From NCBI RefSeq assembly GCF_014637405.1, contig NZ_BMEY01000001.1, positions 124,001 to 188,000 of the forward strand: a stretch of 64,000 nt of DNA, given 5' to 3'. This stretch comes from Ornithinibacillus halotolerans (GTDB lineage: Bacteria > Bacillota > Bacilli > Bacillales > Amphibacillaceae). The position numbers and the translations under genes were made by a program. Position 1 is the first letter of the stretch. Every line of letters begins with the position of its first letter. Below the pieces are notes generated by a model that was given only the letters and a program-made list of their open reading frames with translations, made no database searches and was not told where the DNA came from. Shown here piece after piece: positions 46,485-54,876 of the stretch.

Positions 46485-46540
46485 ATTTTAACTATTTTTT
46501 CCAATGATTTCTGAAACAAAATATGTTATGATAACTATTA

Positions 46541-46940
46541 GCAAAGGCTTGAATGCTCATGTAATCGCTGCTTAATTGCAGAGGAAAGTCCATGCTCACA
46601 CAAACTGCGATGTTTGTAGTGTTCGTGCTTGACGAATTCATAAGTCAAGGTAGCGCATGCGCTAACGGCAGGTGAAGTTCCTAAGTCCATATGGATATGG
46701 AATTCTATCCTTGAAAGTGCCACAGTGACGGAGCTAAAGTGGAAACACTTTAGGTGGAACGAGGTAAACCCCACGAGTGAGCAACCCAAATTATGGTAGG
46801 GGCATCCTTTATTAGGGAAATGAACCGAACGAGGGACAGGTATTTTACCTGTAGATAGATGATTACAACCTGGGTACGAGGCTGACCACCGTTTGAAGTA
46901 CAATGGTACAGAACATGGCTTATCGAGCATTCAGCGGTCT
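46541..46940 (+). ncRNA. rnpB: RNase P RNA, Bacillus (type B)
   Basis: Catalytic RNA that matures the 5' ends of tRNAs. The ends pair as helix P1 (GGCTTGAATGCTC with GAGCATTCAGC). Universal core words are present in order: GAGGAAAGTCCATGCTC, ACGGCAGGTGAAG, CTTGAAAGTGCCACAGTGACG, GTAAACCCC, CAACCCAAATTATGGTAGGGG and GTAGATAGATGATT. Between gpsB and ypsC is its standard place in Bacillus. Exact ends are estimated from P1. Confidence 0.97.
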
Positions 46941-46956
46941 ACATATGATTAGGATA

Positions 46957-46997
46957 TAACCTTTCTGTTAAATTAGCAGAAAGGTTATTTTATTTTT
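46957..46997 (+). terminator. Terminator after rnpB
   Basis: AACCTTTCTG and CAGAAAGGTT form a ten-pair stem with a nine-base loop, followed by ATTTTATTTTT. Confidence 0.9.
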
Positions 46998-47054
46998 ATC
47001 TTCCTTTTGTGGTACACTAACGATATTGCATAAAAAGTGGAAGGGAATTTATTC

Positions 47055-48197
47055 ATGGCTAAAAAAATTAAACTTATAGCAACTGCTGCAATGGGATTAG
47101 AATCTGTTGTAGCTGATGAAGTTCGAGAATTAGGATATGACGTACAAGTTGATAATGGAAAGGTTATCTTTGAAGCACCTATCTCAGCAATTCCAAGATG
47201 TAATCTCTGGTTACGCACAGCAGATCGAGTAAGAGTTGTAGTAGGGGAATTTAAAGCAACGACATTTGATGAGTTGTTCGAAGGGACAAAAGCACTCGAC
47301 TGGGAAAATTACATAAGTGAAGATGGTCAATTTCCTGTCACAGGAAAATCTGTTAAATCAACTTTATTTAGCGTTCCTGACTGTCAAAAAATTGTTAAAA
47401 AAGCTATTGCTGAACGTTTAAAAAGAAAGTATGGAATGGTATCTAAAATGCCTGAAACAGGGGCAATGTATAAAGTTGAAGTTTCTTTATTAAAAGATGT
47501 GGCCTTACTAACGCTCGATTCTTCAGGGGTTGGGTTACATAAACGAGGTTATCGTATTGGACAAGGGGAAGCACCTTTAAAGGAAACGATGGCAGCAGCT
47601 CTTGTTCTACTAACTAATTGGCGTTCTGAATTTCCATTAATTGACCCGTTTTGCGGTTCTGGTACAATTCCAATTGAAGCTGCATTAATTGGCCAAAATA
47701 TAGCTCCTGGCTTTAATCGAGAGTTTGCCTCAGAGGATTGGCATTTTATTCGTTCGAAACATTGGGACGATGCTTTTCAAGAAGCAGAAGATCTAGCAAA
47801 ATACGATGTGAAATTAGAAATTATAGGTAGTGATATCGACCATAAAATGATTGATATCGCTAAGAATAATAGCTTGGAAGCCGGACTAGGTGATTTAATA
47901 ACGTATAAGCAAATGCAAGTGAGTGATTTAACGATTCGAAAAGATAATGGTTATATTATTACAAATCCTCCTTATGGACAACGATTAGGTGAGGAAGAAG
48001 ATGTTAAAGAAATGTACCGAGACTTAGGTAATATTATGAAAAACCATCCATCTTGGAGTGTTTATCTATTAACAGCCTATGAAGCATTTGAAAACGTGTA
48101 TGGCCAACAAGCAACGAAAAAACGGAAATTATTTAATGGCTTTATTAAGACAGATTATTATCAGTACTTTGGTAAGAAAATCAAGGGGGATATATAA
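47055..48197 (+). CDS. ypsC: THUMP-domain rRNA methyltransferase YpsC
   Basis: Predicted 23S rRNA guanine-N2 methyltransferase, homologous to the N-terminal half of E. coli RlmL. A ferredoxin-like/THUMP RNA-binding part (about 1-155) is followed by a Rossmann methyltransferase with DPFCGSGTIPIEA near residue 196 and the catalytic NPPYGQRLG near 304. ATG 47055 follows GGAAGGGA; the in-frame GTG at 47037 lies before that site. The product has 380 residues. It overlaps ypwA by one base (TAATG). Confidence 0.94.
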   Translation: MAKKIKLIATAAMGLESVVADEVRELGYDVQVDNGKVIFEAPISAIPRCNLWLRTADRVRVVVGEFKATTFDELFEGTKALDWENYISEDGQFPVTGKSVKSTLFSVPDCQKIVKKAIAERLKRKYGMVSKMPETGAMYKVEVSLLKDVALLTLDSSGVGLHKRGYRIGQGEAPLKETMAAALVLLTNWRSEFPLIDPFCGSGTIPIEAALIGQNIAPGFNREFASEDWHFIRSKHWDDAFQEAEDLAKYDVKLEIIGSDIDHKMIDIAKNNSLEAGLGDLITYKQMQVSDLTIRKDNGYIITNPPYGQRLGEEEDVKEMYRDLGNIMKNHPSWSVYLLTAYEAFENVYGQQATKKRKLFNGFIKTDYYQYFGKKIKGDI

Positions 48198-49696
48198 TGG
48201 GGAATATTAAAGAAATGGAAGACGCTTTTCTGGAATATTTAAATGAACAGAATGCTTTACGTGAAGCAATTACATTAATTCATTGGGATTTACGGACGAA
48301 TATTCCGAAAAAAGGAGTAGAACAACGCTCTGAAGTTGTCGGCTATTTATCTCAAAAATTACATCAAATGCAAGTATCTGATCAAATGAAGCATTTCATT
48401 GATGAATTAAATGGAAAAACAGAAAATGAGATTATACAAAAATCTGTAGAGGAATGTTTAGAAACATATGAGAAGAACCGAAAGATTCCAGAGGCAGAGT
48501 ATAAAGAGTTTGTAATGCTTCAATCTAAATCCGAGGCAGTATGGCAAGAAGCTCGTGAGAAAGCAGACTTCTCACTATTCCAACCATATTTAGAGAAACT
48601 AGTAGATTTTAATAAGAAGTTTGCAAATTACTGGGGATATGAAGAGAATATTTATGACGCGTTATTAAATAATTATGAACCTGGTGTTACTGTTAAAACT
48701 TTAGATGATGTCTTTCCTAAAGTACGTCAAGCATTAACGGATTTACTTCAAAAGATTCAACAGAGCCAAGTGAAGCCAAGCACAGATTTGTTACAAACAA
48801 CATTTCCTAAAAAAGATCAGGAAGCTCTATCCATTGAAGTAATTAAACGTATGGGCTATGATTTTGATGCAGGTAGACTAGATGATACGATCCATCCATT
48901 TGAAATAACTATTAATTTAAACGATGTACGGATAACTACCCGTTATGATGAAGAAGATTTTCGAACCGCCGTATTTGGAATTATCCATGAAGCAGGTCAT
49001 GCGCTATATGAACAGAATATCAATAAAGATTTGGAAGGAACTCCACTTGCAACTGGAACATCTATGGGGATCCATGAATCCCAATCGTTATTCTGGGAGA
49101 ATTTCCTAGGTCGAAATAAAGAATTTTGGGAATCTCATTTTGAGTTATTTAAAGAACATGCACCGAGTTATTTTAATGAAGTTGATTTAAAAGATTTTTA
49201 CCATGCTGTAAATGTAGTTCAACCATCACTGATAAGAATTGAAGCAGATGAATTAACATATCCTCTTCATATTATGGTACGTTATGAACTAGAGAAAGCA
49301 TTAATTAATGGCGAAATAGAAGTGAAGGATTTACCTCAGCTTTGGAATGAAAAAATGGAACAATATCTTGGAGTGAAACCATCTAATGATAGGGAAGGGG
49401 TACTGCAAGATATACACTGGGCAGGAGGAGACTTCGGTTACTTTCCGTCCTATGCTCTAGGTTATATGTATGCCGCTCAGTTTAATAATAAATTGAGAGA
49501 GACTGTTGATGTCGATGAAGTCATTCGTTCCGGAGACTTCTCAGCCATCCGCGAGTGGTTTACAAACCATATCCACCAATACGGAAAAATGAAAAAGCCA
49601 CTGGAAATTATCAAAGACGTCACCGGCGAAGGACTCAACCCAGATTATTTAATCCAGTACTTAACAGAGAAGTATAAGGATATTTATAAATTTTAA
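48197..49696 (+). CDS. ypwA: Carboxypeptidase Taq (M32 metallopeptidase)
   Basis: Zinc carboxypeptidase that trims C-terminal residues in the cytoplasm. The HEAGH zinc site is at residues 264-268 and the family's second signature HESQS at 293-297. The protein is largely helical, with no signal peptide, and 499 residues is the usual length. AAGGGGG upstream lies in the end of ypsC. In B. subtilis ypwA lies beside the bcsA-ypbQ genes; here an oxidase operon separates them. Confidence 0.95.
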   Translation: MGNIKEMEDAFLEYLNEQNALREAITLIHWDLRTNIPKKGVEQRSEVVGYLSQKLHQMQVSDQMKHFIDELNGKTENEIIQKSVEECLETYEKNRKIPEAEYKEFVMLQSKSEAVWQEAREKADFSLFQPYLEKLVDFNKKFANYWGYEENIYDALLNNYEPGVTVKTLDDVFPKVRQALTDLLQKIQQSQVKPSTDLLQTTFPKKDQEALSIEVIKRMGYDFDAGRLDDTIHPFEITINLNDVRITTRYDEEDFRTAVFGIIHEAGHALYEQNINKDLEGTPLATGTSMGIHESQSLFWENFLGRNKEFWESHFELFKEHAPSYFNEVDLKDFYHAVNVVQPSLIRIEADELTYPLHIMVRYELEKALINGEIEVKDLPQLWNEKMEQYLGVKPSNDREGVLQDIHWAGGDFGYFPSYALGYMYAAQFNNKLRETVDVDEVIRSGDFSAIREWFTNHIHQYGKMKKPLEIIKDVTGEGLNPDYLIQYLTEKYKDIYKF

Positions 49697-49705
49697 CCAT
49701 AAAAA

Positions 49706-50053
49706 AAGTTGGGACAAAACTCAATCAAAGGGATAACATAAGCACGAACACCACATCAGCCCCGGAAATATACGGAGACTCCTCGAAAAAGGAGAACGCT
49801 TTTTCTTCGTGCGATGTATCGCTGCCGAAGCATTCCTTGTCCTGTGGGAGGATAGGCATCGGTAAGACCCCGCAAGAGCTTTAGCTCTGAGGAGGCTTAC
49901 CAGCCGCCCACGGCAAAGAAGACACCGCGATGGTACTTTCGAGCGGTTGTCGCACTTGTACTCGAAAGTGAAAGCGAAGTATATTTCCGGAGCGGGTGAT
50001 ATGCACTAAATCAATGTTTGAATTTGCCCTTGATAGAATTATTGTCTCAACTT
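49706..50053 (+). mobile_element. Structured element copy 3 inside a terminator-like hairpin
   Basis: AAGTTGGGACAA (49706-49717) pairs with TTGTCTCAACTT (50042-50053) over 12 bases with one G-T wobble, the shape of a terminator stem between convergent ypwA and ctaD. Its loop is occupied by a GC-rich element whose arms are CCGGAAATATAC (49762-49773) and GTATATTTCCGG (49979-49990). Inside are GGAGACTCC, GGTAAG (49861-49866) pairing with CTTACC (49896-49901), and a small AGAGCT/AGCTCT hairpin. The 367-base gap holds no gene. Confidence 0.85.
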
Positions 50054-50063
50054 CTAACTAATT

Positions 50064-51749
50064 TTATCTTCCAATAGGGAAGTCAAATGGTTTTGAACCT
50101 AGTGGAGAATGTTGTATAATATCGATTACTGGGATTGTATATGCTGCTAAAATTAATACAATAGTAATACCAATCCACATTTTCCAGTTTTCAAACCAAG
50201 CTGGAGTTGGTTCTGCATCTTCTTCTTCCTCTGCAATAGGGAATTCTTCTTCACCTTTAGGTGCAAAGAATGTAAGTTTGATAAAGATGTAAACCATTAG
50301 GATAATACCAATGAACAAGATTGTGCCACCAATTGCTTGTGCCATTTGGTAACCGATCCATTCTGTAACTTGGTCACCACCAGCATATTCTGAGTAACTA
50401 GAACGACGTGGTGCACCGAGAAGACCAGCGATATGCATTGCACCGGACATAATTGTCATACCAACCGTCCAAATAATTGCTTGAATAATACCAAGACGGT
50501 TAATTTGTGGTGTTAATTTACGTCCACGTAAATGTGGAATTAGCCAATAACTAATACCAAAGAATGTTAACATTACTGTTGTTGCCACTGTTAAGTGGAA
50601 GTGACCTGTAACCCAGATTGTATTATGAATTAAAGAGTTCATTTGGTGTGATGCGTTAATAATACCGCCAATACCACCAGGAATGAATGCTAACATACCA
50701 ATAAATGGTGCAAGGAAACGAACATCTTTCCAAGGTAATTTCTTGAACCAACCGAATAATCCTTTAGCACCTTTTCTGCGACCTGTAATTTCAAATGTTG
50801 CAAATAAAGAGAAGGCAGTCATTAAGCTCGGAATAACAACCATCATTGTTAACGTAACTTGAATAAACTTCCAAGTAGGATCAATACCAGGTTCTGTTAA
50901 TTGGTGGTGGAATCCTACAGGTATGGAGAAGAATAAGAACAATACAAATGACATTCTTGCTAATGAATCACTAAAGATTTTACCACCGATAATTTTTGGA
51001 ATCATGACATACCATGCCATATAAGCAGGTAACAACCAGAAATACACTAATGGATGTCCAAAATACCAGAATAATGTTCTACTTAATAGTACGTTGATTG
51101 TTTCAGCATAGCCAAGTGACCATGGAATAAATTGAACAAGTACAGCAACAGCAACACCTAACGATGCAATAAACCACATTAATGTATTAATTGTAACCAT
51201 GAATGCAAGTAGTGGTGATTTTTTACCTGGGTGTGCTTTTTTCCAAACAGCTAATTGATGCCAGTTTACAAAGCCGACAATCCAGCTACCAACAATTACT
51301 AATGCAAGTCCGATATAGAATACAGGATGAGCACGTAATGGTGCATAGAATGTATAAAGTACACTTGCTTCACCAAGTAGAATAGTAGTAGCAGCCATAG
51401 CCGTACCAAAGAACATCATCCAGAAACCAATCCATGCTACTCGTAGTTGTTGTTCTGAGATACCAACCGTTTTACCCATTGCTGCTAAATGGAAACCAAC
51501 AATAAAGAAAGTAGTAAGTACAAGTCCAAGAATAACACCGTGAACTGTTAATACTTGATAATAATCAATTCCAAATGGTAGGGTGAATTTTCCCGAGCGT
51601 ACTAGAGTTTGGAGTAATCCCATTAATCCACCAATTAATAATGATATAAATGCTACTGAAATAAATGACATATAAAGTCTTGATTCAGGCTTCGAAATAG
51701 GTAATGATTGTGTTACTTTCGTAGGATCTAATTTTTTTGCTAATGCCAT
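50064..51749 (-). CDS. cbaA: Cytochrome ba3-type oxidase subunit I
   Basis: Heme-copper oxygen reductase of the B (ba3) type, terminal oxidase in the membrane. It has thirteen or so helices. The CuB site includes the cross-linked His-Tyr pair in GHPLVYFWLL and the pair in FHHQLTEPG, and heme ligands are in VTGHFHLTVA. At 561 residues it is normal for this type. The C-terminal part (EEEEDAEPTP) is an acidic loop before the last helix. Order IIa-II-I with a one-base overlap between II and I shows one operon read leftward. Confidence 0.95.
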   Translation of the reverse strand: MALAKKLDPTKVTQSLPISKPESRLYMSFISVAFISLLIGGLMGLLQTLVRSGKFTLPFGIDYYQVLTVHGVILGLVLTTFFIVGFHLAAMGKTVGISEQQLRVAWIGFWMMFFGTAMAATTILLGEASVLYTFYAPLRAHPVFYIGLALVIVGSWIVGFVNWHQLAVWKKAHPGKKSPLLAFMVTINTLMWFIASLGVAVAVLVQFIPWSLGYAETINVLLSRTLFWYFGHPLVYFWLLPAYMAWYVMIPKIIGGKIFSDSLARMSFVLFLFFSIPVGFHHQLTEPGIDPTWKFIQVTLTMMVVIPSLMTAFSLFATFEITGRRKGAKGLFGWFKKLPWKDVRFLAPFIGMLAFIPGGIGGIINASHQMNSLIHNTIWVTGHFHLTVATTVMLTFFGISYWLIPHLRGRKLTPQINRLGIIQAIIWTVGMTIMSGAMHIAGLLGAPRRSSYSEYAGGDQVTEWIGYQMAQAIGGTILFIGIILMVYIFIKLTFFAPKGEEEFPIAEEEEDAEPTPAWFENWKMWIGITIVLILAAYTIPVIDIIQHSPLGSKPFDFPIGR

Positions 51750-52258
51750 TATTCATACACCTCCACAGTTGCATACATTAAGTGATGCCCAAGACCACAG
51801 TATTCGTTACATACGACGGTGTATGTACCAGGTTTATCCATTACCGTTTCAAGGCTACTTACATAGCCAGGTTCAACCATCATATTAACGTTTGTTCCTG
51901 CTACATGAAATCCGTGTACAACGTCTTTTGTAGCAACTTGGAATAACACTGTTGATCCTTTAGGGATTCTAATATGATTAACTGTTTTTCCTTCTTCATC
52001 TTTACCAAAGTCATAGAAGAAAGCACTAGCAGCAATGTTAACAATATACTTATCATCGCTTACTTTTGTTAATCCTAAATTTTCTGGTTTGAATGCTTCA
52101 TTTGATTCAATGTTATTCGGATCAATGGTAACTCCATGACTTTGTGGATGAGTACCTTGCCAGAAAGCTCCATATCCTAGTACAACTAGGAATACGATTA
52201 AGGAACCAATCCCAAAAATTAACCAAATTTTTTCATACTTATGCAGATGCATAATCAT
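51749..52258 (-). CDS. cbaB: Cytochrome ba3-type oxidase subunit II
   Basis: CuA-bearing electron entry subunit. A single N-terminal membrane helix (about 12-34) is followed by a cupredoxin domain with HGFHVAGTNVNMMV and the CuA loop CNEYCGLGHHLM near the C-terminus. Two-cysteine CuA and one helix are typical of ba3 oxidases. I start at ATG 52258, five bases after AAAGGAG; a GTG two codons upstream abuts that site. The product has 169 residues. Confidence 0.95.
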   Translation of the reverse strand: MIMHLHKYEKIWLIFGIGSLIVFLVVLGYGAFWQGTHPQSHGVTIDPNNIESNEAFKPENLGLTKVSDDKYIVNIAASAFFYDFGKDEEGKTVNHIRIPKGSTVLFQVATKDVVHGFHVAGTNVNMMVEPGYVSSLETVMDKPGTYTVVCNEYCGLGHHLMYATVEVYE

Positions 52259-52278
52259 ACACACTCCTTTTGACTAGT

Positions 52279-52416
52279 TTACCTTGATAGAAATAATGCG
52301 AAAGCACCAATCCAACTTACTACAATCAAAATTCCTAAAATCATGACCGAAACAAAAGTACCTTTTAGATCGGGCTTCTCTTTCTCAGATGCATTGTTTT
52401 TTTGTAAATTTTGCAT
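52279..52416 (-). CDS. Cytochrome ba3-type oxidase subunit IIa
   Basis: A 45-residue protein with a charged N-terminus and one membrane helix (about 23-43, VSVMILGILIVVSWIGAFAL). Subunit IIa replaces the second helix missing from subunit II in ba3 oxidases. The ATG at 52416 follows GGGAGG; longer in-frame starts would include that site. It is the first gene of the oxidase operon, 20 bases before subunit II. Confidence 0.85.
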   Translation of the reverse strand: MQNLQKNNASEKEKPDLKGTFVSVMILGILIVVSWIGAFALFLSR

Positions 52417-52662
52417 TCGAGATTTCCTCCCTTTTTCATTTGTAATTGTTATTGCACTTTCATCATACACAACTTTCCAGTGAAAAAAATACCAAAATTC
52501 AAACGTTCAATTTTTGTTCAATTGTCGCTTAGAACCATTGATACGCCTGAATTTTAGGCAAAAAGGCCTAAAATAATTGTGGCAGAAATATGTAAAAATA
52601 AGTAATAAATTTTGAAAACAGCCACAAACTAACCTTATTAACGACATTGAAAAGGTGAGATT

Positions 52663-53748
52663 ATGGCGATTGTATGTTCTGTTGGTCAGGGGATATTAGA
52701 ATACGAACTTACACAAGATAGAGTAAAAGATTTAGTAAAAGATTTATTTCACTATAATGAGAGAGAAGTAAAACGTTTATTGCCTGTTTTTGATCATGCT
52801 GCAATTCATAAAAGGCAATTTGTTGTCCCTGAACAGTGGTTTCTAAAAGACCATAGCTTTGAAGATAGAAACCACCTTTTCCAACAACATGCCATCACTT
52901 ATTCGCTACAAGCAATGGACAATTGCATCAACTCTTCACCATTACAAGACCATATTTCGTATGAAGATATCGATTTGCTTGTCTTTGTAACTAGTACTGG
53001 TATTTCAACTCCATCTATTGATGCGTATCTAATGAATGAAAGACCTTTTCGACGAGATGTCGAGAGAATGCCGCTTTGGGGTCTTGGTTGTGCAGGGGGA
53101 GCGATTGGCTTATCAAGAGTATATAACTGGTTAAAAGCTAATCCTGAAAAGAATGCCCTTATTGTGAATTGTGAATTTTGTAGCTTAACTTTCCAAAAAA
53201 CGGACCAAACAAAGAGTAATCTAATTGGAACAGCATTATTTGGTGATGGAGTAAGTGCAGTCTTACTGCTTGGAGAGCAATCACCGTTCAGAAAATCATT
53301 AACGAGACCTTCACCTTTTATTAAAAGTTATAGTTCTTACACTGAAAAAGAGAGTACCGATGTCATGGGCTGGAAGGTTATTAATACTGGGTTTGAAGTT
53401 ATTTTTTCAAAAAGTATTCCTGTTCTAGTTCATAAGATTTGGAAAAAGCATATGGAGGAATTTTTACATCAAGTTAACTTAACTTCGGACAAGTTAAGTG
53501 CTTTTATTGCTCATCCTGGTGGAAAAAAAGTACTTGAAGCAATGATGGAAGCATTACATATACAAGCTAGTAAGATTCGTTATTCCAAAGAAGTATTAAA
53601 AGAACATGGAAATATGTCTTCTGTTACGGTTCAATATGTTTTAGGAAAATGGCTTGAAGAAAAGATGAACATAGGGGATAAGGGAGTACTAACCGCACTT
53701 GGTCCAGGATTTAGTTCAGAAATATTATTGTTGGAGTGGGATAGATAA
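52663..53748 (+). CDS. bpsA: Type III polyketide synthase
   Basis: Chalcone-synthase-like enzyme that in B. subtilis (BpsA, formerly BcsA) makes alkylpyrones from long-chain acyl-CoA and malonyl-CoA. The catalytic cysteine is C143 in LWGLGCAGGAIG, with family His and Asn in AFIAHPGGKKVLEAM and KEHGNMSSVT. It has 361 residues. AAGGTGAG precedes the ATG. It is divergent from the oxidase operon and overlaps ypbQ by one base. Confidence 0.95.
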   Translation: MAIVCSVGQGILEYELTQDRVKDLVKDLFHYNEREVKRLLPVFDHAAIHKRQFVVPEQWFLKDHSFEDRNHLFQQHAITYSLQAMDNCINSSPLQDHISYEDIDLLVFVTSTGISTPSIDAYLMNERPFRRDVERMPLWGLGCAGGAIGLSRVYNWLKANPEKNALIVNCEFCSLTFQKTDQTKSNLIGTALFGDGVSAVLLLGEQSPFRKSLTRPSPFIKSYSSYTEKESTDVMGWKVINTGFEVIFSKSIPVLVHKIWKKHMEEFLHQVNLTSDKLSAFIAHPGGKKVLEAMMEALHIQASKIRYSKEVLKEHGNMSSVTVQYVLGKWLEEKMNIGDKGVLTALGPGFSSEILLLEWDR

Positions 53749-54266
53749 TGGAATTATGGATGTGGCTATTAATTCTTTTTATTATTGGTCAACGGTTGGT
53801 AGAGCTTGTCATCGCCAAAAATAATGAAAAGTGGATGAAGGCAAGAGGTGGGGTAGAGAAAGGTGCAACCCATTATAAATGGTTTATTTACCTTCACACA
53901 TTATTTTTTATTAGTATTTTGTTAGAAACGATGATGAAATTAGGGCAACAAGAAGTTGTTTTTCACTACTTTTATTTTTGCGTTTTCTTTCTTGCCCAAC
54001 TTGCCAGGTTTTGGTGTATTTATTCATTAGGCAGATTTTGGAATACAAAAATTATCGTATTACCAAGAGTTGCACTCATTAAAAAAGGGCCGTACAAATA
54101 TGTAAAACACCCAAATTATATTATTGTTGCTGTGGAATTATTTGTTATTCCGATGTTATTTGGGGCTTATGTCACTGCAGTTATTTTTCCTATTCTTCAT
54201 ATTATGTTGCTACGAATTCGAATTCCTGCAGAAGAAAAGGCGCTGGCAACTGTTCAGAAGGTTTAA
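53748..54266 (+). CDS. ypbQ: Isoprenylcysteine methyltransferase-like membrane protein
   Basis: A 172-residue membrane protein of the ICMT family with about four helices. The C-terminal SAM-binding signature GPYKYVKHPNYIIVAVE is near residue 116. In B. subtilis YpbQ (BpsB) methylates alkylpyrones made by BpsA, so the overlapping pair is a two-step pathway for methylated alkylpyrones at the membrane. The assignment of the reaction is family knowledge. Confidence 0.92.
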   Translation: MELWMWLLILFIIGQRLVELVIAKNNEKWMKARGGVEKGATHYKWFIYLHTLFFISILLETMMKLGQQEVVFHYFYFCVFFLAQLARFWCIYSLGRFWNTKIIVLPRVALIKKGPYKYVKHPNYIIVAVELFVIPMLFGAYVTAVIFPILHIMLLRIRIPAEEKALATVQKV

Positions 54267-54283
54267 CTTATCACATTACACCC

Positions 54284-54315
54284 AAAAAAGGAGGCTGATT
54301 ATATTCAGCCTCCTT
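54284..54315. terminator. Bidirectional terminator between ypbQ and csp
   Basis: AAGGAGGCTGA/TCAGCCTCCTT stem. The A run on its left gives a T run for the minus strand, so it is a better terminator for the cold-shock gene than for ypbQ. Confidence 0.85.
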
Positions 54316-54333
54316 ATCATTTATTATTTAGGT

Positions 54334-54534
54334 TTATTTTTTTTCTACGTTAGCAGCTTGTGGACCACGTTCACCTTCGACAATTTCGAATGTCACTTCT
54401 TGGCCTTCTTCTAATGATTTGAAACCTTCACCTTGAATTGCTGAATAGTGAACGAATACATCATTTCCACCTTCAACAGAAATGAACCCATAACCTTTTT
54501 CTGCGTTAAACCATTTTACTACACCGTTTTCCAT
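54334..54534 (-). CDS. cspD: Cold-shock protein (CspA family)
   Basis: A 66-residue RNA chaperone. The OB-fold carries both RNA-binding motifs, [10 protein letters not shown] (RNP1) and DVFVHYSAI (RNP2). AGGAGG lies nine bases before the ATG. A promoter at 54702-54730 implies a leader of about 160 bases with strong secondary structure, as for other cold-shock genes. Which csp paralogue it is cannot be fixed; the cspD symbol is tentative. Confidence 0.95.
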   Translation of the reverse strand: MENGVVKWFNAEKGYGFISVEGGNDVFVHYSAIQGEGFKSLEEGQEVTFEIVEGERGPQAANVEKK

Positions 54535-54619
54535 GTAACTTAATCCTCCTAAAAACTTTCACGTAATACGTGTTAATACAAAGTCGAAGCATGAGTATCA
54601 AAAAAGGCAGCTAGGATAG

Positions 54620-54687
54620 AAAGATTGGATCATTGAACCCACTTCTTTCATATCGAAGCTACCATTTTTTAATGATCCATAAATCTT
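54620..54687 (-). promoter_or_regulatory. Structured 5' leader of the cold-shock gene
   Basis: In the minus-strand transcript AAGATT and GGATCATT at the upstream side pair with AATGATCC and AATCTTT at the downstream side, with a bulge between the two helices and a loop of about 35 bases. Together with the 160-base leader this resembles temperature-responsive cold-shock leaders. The rest of 54535-54876 is empty apart from the promoter. Confidence 0.55.
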
Positions 54688-54701
54688 CTTTGCTTGTGTC
54701 A

Positions 54702-54730
54702 ACTATAGCTTACTTTGATTAGTCAGTCAA
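54702..54730 (-). promoter_or_regulatory. Sigma-A promoter of the cold-shock gene
   Basis: On the minus strand TTGACT and TATAGT are 17 bases apart. Transcription would start near 54695 and give a leader of about 160 bases. Confidence 0.65.
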
Positions 54731-54876
54731 GTTCAATTAACTGAAAAATGCAGAATCATCTAAGCACTCTGTTATTTGACTGATAATCATTGTATAATCT
54801 TATTGTATTAACTTTTTCTGATTTTATGTATGATATAGTATGGTTTAACTATTTTTTTATGAAGGGATGATGACGA

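Noticed and set aside
54793-54798. Sigma-A promoter for fhs (TTGACT ... TATAAT)
   Set aside because: The two boxes are only 11 bases apart, too close for a normal promoter.
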